From Nematostella vectensis (Eukaryota; Cnidaria; Anthozoa; Actiniaria; Edwardsiidae): a stretch of DNA of 64,000 bases. Both the position numbers and the translations under genes were made by a program. The stretch lies in NCBI RefSeq assembly GCF_932526225.1, contig NC_064034.1:9861387-9925386 (forward strand), written 5' to 3'. Within the stretch, counting starts at the first letter, position 1; each line of letters starts with the position of its first letter. The notes below the pieces were generated by a model that did no database searches, was not told the DNA's origin, and worked only from the letters and a program-made list of their open reading frames with translations. This document shows, in pieces, positions 14,301 to 26,300 of the stretch.

Positions 14301-17300
14301 ACTCGACTCTCATAGAGATATGCGAACGCCACAAGACCGGGTGGAAGCGCACGCTGACCGCTCTGATCGCTGGTCGGAGGTACTGACGGCGAACCGTGTT
14401 ACGGTTGTTGTTGCCACGGAAGACCTAGCAAAAAGCAGTATGAAATACTGAGTATTTGTAAAGCGTATATTAACATCGCGAGCCAGGTTTTTACACCTCT
14501 GATAAAATCACTAGGTGACCTAACCCAGGATCGAAACCTTTGTCTCATTTTCTTATTTACAGAATTTAACAGACGGAATCAAACAGCTATGATGGATAGA
14601 TAGGTGACACTGACCTTGACTCGGCCTCGTAGTGAGTACTTGGTGTAGTGCAGTCCATCAAGAGAGTAAGACAGATAGTATCTTGTCACCCACTGATTCA
14701 GGTCTTGGCGTCCCTGCGTCGCTACTGCCATGACCTTCTTCGCTCGACGGAAGTTCACCTTTAAATTTAAATCATTGTATAATTATATCTACATTTCTAT
14801 ATCGTTAATATCTATACTTCCCTATTCCATCTTTTTCCCCCTTTATTCACCTCCTCAATTCCTAGCTCGTTGTTTATTCCTTTCTCGTTTTATCCCTCTT
14901 TCCTCTAATCAATCCATGCTTCCTTCATCTTCCCTACATTCCTCCCTCCCTTCTATCCCTTTTCCACTTCCACTCTTTTCTCTCTTTCTTCATATGGAAA
15001 AGACGCAGTTTTGGTAAAGCTAGTACCCGTAAGTATTGGTTCCTGTTGTTGTGTCGAGCGGACCCTGTGTCTACATCACATTACCCCTACCTGTAAGTAT
15101 TGGTTCCTGTTGTTGTGTCAAGTGGACCCTGTGTCTACATCACCTTACCCCTACCTGTAAGTATTGGTTCCTGCCGTTGTGTCGAGCGGACCCTGTGTCT
15201 ACATCACATTACCCCTACCGTAAGTATTGGTTCCTGTTGTTGTGTCGAGCGGACCCTGTGTCAAAATCACCTTACCCCTACCTGTAAGTATTGGTTACTG
15301 TGGTTGTGTCGAGCGGACCTTTTGTCTACATCACATTACCCCTACCTGTAAGTATTGGTTCCTGTCGTTGTGTCAAGCGGACCCTGTGTCTACATCACAT
15401 TACCCCTACCTGTGAGTTTTGGTTCCTGTTGTTGTGTCGAGCGGACCCTGTGTCTACATCACCTTACCCCTACCTGTAAGTATTGGTTCCTGTTGTTGTG
15501 TAGAGCGGACCCTGTGTCTACATAACCTTACCCCTACCGTAAGTATTGGTTCCTGTTGTTGTGTCGAGTTGACCCTGTGTCTACATCACATTATCCCTAC
15601 CGTAAGTATTGTTGGTTCCTGCCGTTGTGTTGAGCGGACCCTGTGTCTACATCACATTACCTCTACCGTAAGTATTGGTTCCTGTTGTTGTGTAGAGCGG
15701 ACCCTGTGTCTACATCACATTACCCCTACCTGTAAGTATTGGTTCCTGTTGTTGTGTAGAGCGGACCCTGTGTCTACATCACATCACCCCTACCTGTAAG
15801 TATTGGTTCCTGTTGTTGTGTCAAGTGGACCCTGTGTCTACATCACCTTACTTCTACCTGTAAGTATTGGTTCCTGCCGTTGTGTCGAGCGGACCCTGTG
15901 TCTACATCACCTTACCCCTACCTGTAAGTATTGGTTCCTGCCGTTGTGTCGAGCGGACCCTGTGTCTACATCACATTACCCCTACCTGTAAGTATTGGTT
16001 ACTGTGGTTGTGTCGAGCGGACCTTTTGTCTACATCACATTACCCCTACCTGTAAGTATTGGTTCCTGTCGTTGTGTCAAGCGGACCCTGTGTCTACATC
16101 ACATTACCCCTACCTGTGAGTTTTGGTTCCTGTTGTTGTGTCGAGCGGACCCTGTGTCTACATCACCTTACCCCTACCGTAAGTATTGGTTCCTGTTGTT
16201 GTGTAGAGCGGACCCTGTGTCTACATCACCTTACCCCTACCTGTAAGTATTGGTTCCTGTTGTTGTGTCAAGCGGACCCTGTGTCTACATCACCTTACCC
16301 CTACCTGTAAGTATTGGTTCCTGTTGTTGTGTCGAGCGGACCCTGTGTCTACATCACCTTACCCCTACCTGTGAGTTTTGGTTCCTGTTGTTGTGTCGAG
16401 CGGACCCTGTGTCTACATCACATTACCCCTACCTGTGAGTTTTGGTTCCTGTTGTTGTGTCGAGTGGACCCTGTGTCTACATCACATTACCCCTACCGTA
16501 AGTATTGTTGGTTCCTGCCGTTGTGTTGAGCGGACACTGTGTCTACATCACATTACCCCTACCTGTAAGTATTGGTTCCTGTTGTTGTGTCGAGTGGACC
16601 CTGTGTCTACATCACATTACCCCTACCGTAAGTATTGGTTCCTGTTGTTGTGTCGAGCGGACCCTGTGTCTACATCACCTTACCCCTACCTGTGAGTTTT
16701 GGTTCCTGTTGTTGTGTCGAGCGGACCCTGTGTCTACATCACATTACCCCTACCTGTGAGTTTTGGTTCCTGTTGTTGTGTCGAGTGGACCCTGTGTCTA
16801 CATCACATTACCCCTACCGTAAGTATTGTTGGTTCCTGCCGTTGTGTTGAGCGGACCCTGTGTCTACATCACATTACCCCTACCTGTAAGTATTGGTTCC
16901 TGTTGTTGTGTCGAGTGGACCCTGTGTCTACATCACATTACCCCTACCGTAAGTATTGGTTCCTGTTGTTGTGTCGAGTGGACCCTGTGTCTACATCACC
17001 TTACCCCTACCTGTAAGTATTGGTTCCTGTTGTTGTGTCGAGCGGACCATGCGCCTCTGTAGCGGCCTTGTCGCCGGATGTGTAGTCTGGCGCGGTTGGC
17101 TGCGTGGTAGCGGTCCCATACAGATGATGCCGTGATCTGGTTGTTGCGGATGCGGCGGCTCCTCATTCCCAGCGCGGGAAGGCGAGATGGAGGTGGAGGA
17201 CGTGGAGGTCGAACTAAACGAATGGATTAAAGATTTTCACATACTGTACACTGTACACCTAAGGCCCAACTTTAAAGGAGAATAGAATAGAACTCCCATA

Positions 17301-20300
17301 TAACGGACATCCCCAGGGCCGTAAAATGCTAGATTAGAGAAAATATTAGAGCGTGTGCGACATACTAAATTTCGTGACATGATTCAAGCGTGCGTGACAC
17401 ATCTATTCCAGATAAGATCCAAGCATGCGTGATACAAAGACCGCGTGACAAAATCAGCACGTTTGTGACACCGACTCGCATAAAGAGATTCAAGAGTGAT
17501 TGATATACTGATTGCGTGACAAGATTCAATAGTGAGTGACATAGTGATTACGTGACAAGATTCAAACGTGGATTGACAGAGATAAGCGTACCAGATGGTC
17601 GTCGCCCATAGAGCTCAATCCTCATGGAGATGTGTTTGTACCAGGTTCGAGGTACGATACGCACGAATCTCGCGCTGATTGCTGGCTTAAGCTTTCGAAT
17701 GACGACTGTGTTTCTGTCACTGTTTCCGATAAAGATCTGAAACAAACAAAGATCGATCGCCATTTTAACTAAAATAGAATAAAATTAAAGAACTCATGAG
17801 CTCACAAAAGAACGTGCGAGGAAATACAATGGATACCAAATCAATTGGAGTTTCCAGTTGCACAGTATGATATTAACATTCTCTCAAAATAACGTTAAGT
17901 TACTCTAAAGGCATACAAGGGACGCTTTGAGCTTGATAAAAATAAGTGTACTTACCCTTGGTCTTCCACGCACGCGGTATTTGCGGAATCGTCTACCATC
18001 GTTACTGTACAGCACATAGTACGTCTTGACCCATTGCCTCAAGTCTTGTCTTCCTTGGGTCAAGATCTTGGTCACAACAGTGCGTCGACCCAGGTCTACT
18101 TGAAGCCATTGTCTGTGGTTGTTCCGTTTAGCACTCCAGGCTCCACGCTTGGACCCTTGCTTGACGGTGTTCAGTCGCGCGCGGTCGGTTCCGTGGTTGC
18201 GGTCGAAGGAGGATGAAGCTGTGATGGCGCGGCGTGGGATCTTACGGTCTTCAATGCCTAAAGGTACGGAGTTCCGTGCTGAAAAAAAAAAGCAATGGAT
18301 ATGTACATTTAACATCAAAACTGATCATCAAGATCGAAGAATCGTCTACAGTAGAAGAATGATCGAAGATCAAGCAAGATCAGACCACTGCAGATTTAAT
18401 CGGATCATGAGAAATCAAAGTCCTCTGGAGTCATTCTCTAAAGAAAATAACAAATCAAGTGATAACAGTTATTAAAAGGTGTTTCTAGAATTCTTTAAAT
18501 TTTGAATATAAATCAACAACAAAGGTGTGTATTAAAAGGAATCTCTATAATATTATTTTTTTCTCGAATAACAGGCCCTTCTATGGAATCAAGGTTTCCT
18601 CCATTTCAATGACTTACATGCTCTGACCACGTAAAGCTCGAGTCGCAAGGAGATGTGGCGATGCCAGGTCCTGGGGTAAACTCGCACGTAGCGCGCGGTG
18701 AACGGTGGGTTGAATGCGTTGACCTTCAAGGAGTGTCGGTCCCGATTGCCTCGGAAAACCTACACAAGTAAACAATAGCTCAGTGAGAGAAGCTTGAAAG
18801 AAATCGCTATGTACCTTAAATGAATCGCACATTCGTTAAAGGGAGCGCGCATCATCATCCTATCGCATCAGAGCCAATCATAATGCGCCTACGATCGCAT
18901 CATAGCCAATGTGAATTCTATCGCATTATAGCCAATCATAATGCGCGTACTATCGCATCGTAGCCAATCATAATGCACGTCGTATAGCATCAGAGCCAAT
19001 CATAATGCGCGTACTATCGCATCCTGAGCCAATCATAGCACACGTCCGATCACCTAAAAGCCAATCATACCGCACATACTATCGGCGCACTTACCACAGT
19101 TCTGCTCTTTGTCTTGAACCAAGTCCAGTGGCGCTTGTTCTGACTGTACCTGACCTTAAAACTCGTCACCCACTGATTCGCGTCGTGTCGTCCTTGAGTC
19201 ACGATCTTGTAGATCTTTTTGTACCCTCTCAGGTCTACTTGGATCCACTGTCGGCGATTATTTATCCGAGAGGACCAGGCGCCCACGTATCTTCCCTTCT
19301 TCTTGCGGTGAAGGCGAGCAAGCCACGCGGCGTGGAACCTGTCCCATTCACTGGACGCTGTGATGTACTTGTTAGGCAGGCGACCGTTAGAGATTCCAGA
19401 TGGCTGAGGCCTTGGACGACGAACTATTAGAATAGTATAATTTTCAATTCAGTTCAATGCCTGAAGGCGAGATGCTCATACTGCAATAAGCTATTTCTTC
19501 TAAGGTATAAAGTTGCATGGTAAATCATTCCACACAATTTAAATATAAGTAGAGAGAGGTCCATACCGTATCTACGTCCGTAGAGCTCAACACGCATTGA
19601 CATGTGTCCATGGTAGGAAAGCGGGTAGAATCGCACGAAGCGAGCAGCTACAGGTCTTCTTAGACGATGGAAAACAATCGAATTCCTGTTACGGTTACCG
19701 CGGAAGGACTGAAAAAACGAAAAAAAAGGGATAGGATTATTGGAATAGCGAAATCACATTCATTACCAATGCCATCATTATAATTATCTTTCTTGCCGGG
19801 ATCATCATCATCACCGTCATTATCATCATCATATTTTTTTTCATCTATACCATCGCGTCATCGTTTTATTATCATCACCATAATGATCATCATCATCATC
19901 ATCAAATTTATCATCCTATCATGATTTACGTCATCATTGCAATGATCATCATCACCTGCAGTACACTTTTCACTTACCAAATTGCGTCCGCGGTGTTTGT
20001 AAACCTTGAAGCGTCGACCGTCCCTGCTGTACTTAATCAGATAGTTCTTCACCCACTGGTTCAAATCCTGCCTTCCCTGCGTGGCGACTCCAGTCACACG
20101 GGCCAGCGTGCCGATATCCACCTGCAGCCACTGGCCGCGGCGATTGACCTTGGATGACCACGCCCCTCTGTACCGCCCACGTCTGACGGAGTTCAGGCGT
20201 GCTTGGGAGGCACGGTGATACCTGTCCCACTCTGAGGACGCGCTGAGGGCACGAGCCGGGATGCGGCGGTCTTCAACACCCAAAGGTAGTCTGTTGCTCA

Positions 20301-23300
20301 CTGAATACGATACAAGAAAGAGTAAGGAACTTAGCGGTGGTTATAAGGTTACAATATAGGGGTTTATGACACTTCAGCCAGCCTTGCGTATTTGTAAGTC
20401 TGATTAAAGTGTCTCTGTCGTCACTTTGTCATCCTTGCAAAATACCAAGTGGGGGAAAGTAACTTTGTCATTCTAGCAAATACCAAGTGTGTGAAAGTAA
20501 CTTTTTCATCCTTGCAAAATACCAAGTGTGTGAAAGTAACTTTGTCATCCTTGCAAAATACCAAGTGTGTGAAAGTAACTTTGTCATCCTTGCAAAATAC
20601 CAAGTGGGGGAAAGTAACTTTGTCATTCTTGCAAATACCAAGTGTGTGAAAGTAACTTTTTTATCCTTGCAAAATACCAAGTGTGTGAAAGTAACTGTGT
20701 CATCCTTGCAAAATACCAAGTGGGGGAAAGTAACTTTGTCATCCTTGCAAAATACCAAGTGGGGGAATGTAACTTTGTCATCCTTGCAAAATACCAAGTG
20801 GGGGAAAGTATTCATGCCAATCGACCGAAACTATAGCGCATTTTCGATTGTTTTTAGGTGTAATTTCGACATTTTATCGCATAATTTCTCCAAAAATATT
20901 TAATTAAAAAAAATGTGGCTGACAAAGGCTCTTCCATAAAAGGAGATTCCATAACGAAACAATGAAGGGTTTACGTCCATGACACAAATCATTTTGTGAA
21001 CCAGAATTCTCGGCGGCACAGATTACAGCGAGCAGATAACTAACCTGCATTTCTTCCATAGAATTCGACCCTCATGGAGATGTGCCTGTACCAGCTAACC
21101 GGGTGAACACGGATGTAACGCGCCTTGACGGCAGGGCGGAAGTAGCGTCGTACAACTGAGTTGCGGTTCTTGTTTCCTCCGAAGATCTGCGAGTCAAGTA
21201 TCAGAGTCAATCCAGGGGCACCAAGTACTGATTTGTGTTTGAGCACATCCCTCACCCCCTTTTTCCTCTTTCAACCCTCCACCCCACCACACCTTATAGG
21301 ACCACACAGTGTCTTGTGCCCAAGGTAGCACAGCCAAAGGGGGCAAGTAAGAAATTTTTTTTTTGTAAGTCCAAAAGGGGCAAGTACTAAGAACATTTTT
21401 AGTAAGGCCCAAAGGAGCAAGTAAGAAAAGAACGCTTTTAGTAAGGCCAAAAATGGCAAGTACGAAAAGAACATTTTTAGTAAAGCCAAAAGGAGCAAGT
21501 AAGAAAAAAACTACTTTTTTGTTAAACGCAGTATGTGTTTATTTTACTGCGTACGATTTTTTTTTCATTCCAATCCCCTATTGGATTTCACGCGGAAAGC
21601 ATTCGGGCGTGTGTACAAACGACCTCTATGGTAGACATTACAAATCAAAACCCGAACTTTTTATATACGCGCACCCCCAACATACCAAGTGATAAGTCCC
21701 CTTATGTTATACAAGAAAGTAGTTTGTCACAAACCCCAATTGGCTGTTCAACCTCTTTCTATCCGAGACTAGAAGCCTTATCAGTGTTTTACCTGTTTCC
21801 TTCCCGTCTTTGAGACTACCGTAGCGTAATGCACGTTATCGAAACTGTACGTGACGTAGTAAGCCTTAACCCACTGGTTTAAGTCCTGTCGGCCTTGAGT
21901 CGCGATGGCAACCACCTTCTTGGGGCGACGGAAGTCAATCTGTAACACAGGAAGAATACGACGATTAGAAATGGTGCTAGTTAAGGTTACGGTTCATGCT
22001 AATGACCTCGTCACGCTAAATAAATGAACGCAGAGTAAAGCTATCGCAAATTATAAGCATATCCGTCATCAAGTTCATCACATTACGCCTACCTGTAAGT
22101 ATTGGTTCCTGTTGTTGTGTCGAGCGGACCATGCGCCCCGGTAGCGCCCTTGTCGCCGGATGTGTAGTCTGGCGCGGTTGGCAGCGTGGTAGCGGTCCCA
22201 TACAGAAGACGCTTTGATTTGCGCATTAGTGATACGACGATTCTGCATTCCTAGTGCACGCAAACGCGGCTTAATAATTCCTGTAATAAAAAAAAAACAT
22301 TTGACATATACATATATTGATATACATTGATATATATTGATATAGTATAATTAGAGTGATGATAATGGATGATTGGCATGTAGCTATGGTTGCCCTAAAC
22401 CATTCTTACACAGTGACTTATCAGAGTCTAGTATTAGATGAACCCTTTCCCTTTGACATTCTTCAGCTGTATCAACGATCAAAAAGGATAAGGTAAGGTA
22501 TAATTGTGTGGAAATGAGCTGATCTCTCAAACCACTTAATTGGAGATGAGTACTATTTCCTGACGGGACCTGGCCACACCAAGGGCAAACACCTACTCTA
22601 CCAACAAGAAGTGCTCAAATTCCCCCTTTACCCTACAGATATAGTACTTCAAATGTCCTCTTTATACTACTGATGTATACTCACGGAGTCTTCGTCCCTT
22701 CAGTTCAATCCTCATGGAGATGTGTCCGTGCCATGTTCTCGGGTAGACCCTCACATACTTGGCGAGGATCGGCGGCCGAAGCGTTCTGTCCACGACAGTA
22801 TTCCTATCGCTATTGGCAAGGAACACACGAACTCGGCCGCGCACGGTGTAAGGCTTGAAGTTTTTCCCGTTGCTGCTGTACTTGATGGTGTACGTTTTAA
22901 CCCATTGGTCATAGTCTTGCCGTCCCTGTGTAAGGATGGCCGTTATTGTGGTTCGCCTACGAAGTCGGACCTGGATCCATTGACCGCGAGCGTTCTTCTT
23001 GGCAGACCATCCACCTCTAGCCCTACCGCGACGCCTGTTGTTCAGTCTACCATACTTGGCGCCATGGTCGGGGTCAAATTCTGACGACGCTGTGATGGCA
23101 TTATTGGGTACTTTTCTATCTTCAACACCCAGAGGCTGTTGGTTTCCACCTATCGAGGACAAATCTCGAGTTATTTTCAGGCAATGAATACAGTCAGATT
23201 AAGCCATCAGAAGTATTTGTACTTACGTGCTCTAACGGCGTAGAATTCTGCTCGTAGTGAGATGTGCGCATACCAGCTCTTCGGGTAAATGCGGACGAAG

Positions 23301-26300
23301 CGCGCGGTAAAAGGCGGATCAAACAGATTCTCCTTGATCGTGTTCTGGTCGCGGTTTCCTCTAAACAACTAGAAGTAATCATAAGCTAGTGTTAGCATAT
23401 AGAAAAACAAATACGAGATTATCAAAACTGACAGCAGTACCAGAATAGTTAGTAATCGATTAAAATATAATCGAGTTTTTTAATCACTATTTACATGATC
23501 ACGTGGATGCGGGCACTATGCTGCCCTTCATTCTATAAAGGCCTGTGATTGTCATCCACACACGCTCGCGCTATGCTGCCCTTCATTCTATAAAGGCCTG
23601 TGATTGTCATCCACACACGCTCGCGCTATGCTGCCCTTCATTCTATAAAGGCCTGTGATTGTCATCCACACACGCTCGCGCTATGCTGCCCTTCATTCTA
23701 TAAAGGCCTGTGATTGTCATCCACACGCTATACAGATCATCACCCTTTGTTGAGCGTGGCTACAACAAACCTGTGTCACACTCTTCTTCTTGTAGTACGA
23801 CCAGTACCGTCCGTCCTGGCTGTAACGCACGACAAAGCTAGTCACGTATTGCTTAGCGTCACTACGGCCTTGTGTGACGACCTTGTAAATCCTCTTAGGT
23901 CCCCTCAAATCGAACTGGATCCATTGAGCCTTGTTGTTTCTCTTGGCGGACCAGGCCCCCACGTATCTTCCCTTCTTCTGGCGGTGCAGACGGGCAAGCC
24001 ACGCGGCGTGGTACCTGTCCCACTCGCTTGAAGCCTTGATGTTACGGTTGGGCAGGCGGCCGTTGCCGATACCACACGATGTAGGGCGCGGACGACGAAC
24101 TGCGCGAAGACATAAGAAGTAAGATTATAATAGTAGTGGGGAATTTTGGGGGGTTTCTATAAAGCTTAGATAAATAATTATGACAAAGGCATTCAAAACT
24201 TCACAAAAACGCGAATTGGGCTAGCACATCAATATTCTATGCTATAAAATATAAAATCAACATTACCATTCACCCTTCGATAACCCCAAAGCACATCGCG
24301 TTCAATACTGCGTTTTATACAAAAGGTAAAACGCTTGTAAACTAATACCGCGTGCAATATCCCATGGAGTGCTCTAAAAGTTATGACATCTTTCTAGTTT
24401 AACTACTAAGTAGCTCTAGAAAAACCACTAAGTAGCCCTCGGTTCTTACCAGTGCGTTTTCCGTATAGTTCGACTCTCATGGAGATATGCGAGCGCCAAG
24501 ACACGGCTACAAACCGAACATAGCGCGCTACAAGGGACGGGTTGGAGATCCTGTTAAACACGATCGTGTTCCTGTCGCTATTACCGCGGAACACCTACAA
24601 ACACAAACAACATTAGAAAAGAGTTAATCGCGAGCAAGTTCCCTTTAATATACTATCACAACATGGCTTTAGGCGAGCTTCACCGCGCGTCATGTCGGTC
24701 ACCTCAGCAAATGTGAGCGGGAGAAACTTAATCAGCATGGCGCCCATAGCTTGTGGCGTAAACCATTACAATCTACCGGCTGCAGAACAAGAATACGGCT
24801 GGGTTCGAGCATGAGATCAGGGCTTGAAGTATCTTTTTTACCAGGCATGGCAGATATGTTAGTTTTATTGTCTAAGTTGTAAGGTCGACAACCCCCTCTC
24901 TTAGCAAGGTCCTGCTGTTAATCCCTTGATAAACCGAACACATTTCTTACCAAAGTCGTGATTGTTTGGGGACTTAAGGAATCAAAACGTTGATAAACCG
25001 AACAATCCCTTGATAAACAAAACACACCTCTAAACAAAGTCCTGCTTGTTTGGTGGACTTAAGGGGTCAATCCCTTGATAAACCAAACAAATCTCTTACC
25101 AAAGTCTTGCCATTGCGTCCTCTGTAGGATTTGAATCGGATACCGTCCTTGCTATATGCCAAGCTGTATCTCGTCACCCACTGATTGTGGTCTTGTCTGC
25201 CTTGGGTCGCCACACCGGTGATACGGGCGACACTACCCACGTCCACTTGCAACCACTGGCCACGCCTTAGCACTCTGGAGGACCACGCACCCGTCCTACT
25301 ACCGCGTTTGACGGCGTTAAGGCGAGCGTTTGACGCGCCGTGGTTCCTGTCCCATACGGATGAAGCACTAAATGCACGGCTTGGGATACGGCCGTCTTCA
25401 ACACCGAGTGCTAGACTGCCTGAAGCTAAAAATATAATTAAAATAAATAATCGGGAACCTCATTGCTTAAAACATAATTTCAAACCTCTTTTTAGAAGAA
25501 CACTTCCCAAATACATAAGTCAGAGAGCTTAATGTAAACATTTTAATAATGATTTTCTTCTTATTGTTTTTAAAGACCAGCCTTTTACAAACTCGCCCCC
25601 GAATTTTACTTTCCTATGTTGTACTCCATGTATTAGACCACCTCCCATTTTATTTCGTAAGGCTGATCCATGAGCCTGTCATAACATAATAAAATGCTTC
25701 TAAGCTCCTTGGACGGGTTAATAGCGTTTTACTTTATATAATCTTATTGTTTCCTTAACATATCTATAGACTTTTAGAAGACTATAGAGTAGGAGTTTTT
25801 ACATGAAGACTTATATGTTATTAGCGTATTTTGTATGGTCTTACCAGCGTTGCGTCCGTAGAGCTCAATTCTCATGGAGATGTGGGACTTCCAGCTGACT
25901 GGATGCACGCGGATGTAACGCGCTTTGATTGCTGGTCGCAAATGATGGCGGACGACTGAGTTCTGATTACGATTTCCTCGAAGCACCTAGAACAATACAT
26001 GAAAAATCAGAAATGAACCGTTGTAGACCCAAAACACACGAGGAAAGAAGAGACAGCAAAATATCGAGGTGCCACAAAAATGCGTACTCTCTTTTGAGCT
26101 AGATACCCTCCCATTCCAACAACATTCCAACACTACTGTACCTTTAGTTTGCCGTTGCTGACGTAATGTACGTAATGCACTCCATCAAAACTGTACGTTA
26201 TATAGTAGGACTTCACCCATTGGCTCGCATCCTGACGTCCTTGGGTTGCTATGGCGATGACCTTCTTTGGACGGCGGAAAGTAACCTGAATAGAGCGAGA

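Noticed and set aside
15026-17060. Regular 64-bp repeats resembling a CRISPR array
   Set aside because: There are no unique spacers, the unit is an exon-intron junction, and the DNA is clearly from an intron-bearing eukaryotic genome.
20421-20903. Repetitive ORFs on both strands at the 38-bp minisatellite
   Set aside because: Low-complexity read-through, no domain similarity, and located in an intron.
22016-22201. Exon of FA58C-29 read through its donor
   Set aside because: The frame stops a few codons past the GT, and the CAG|GT junction joins cleanly to the next exon at 21939.
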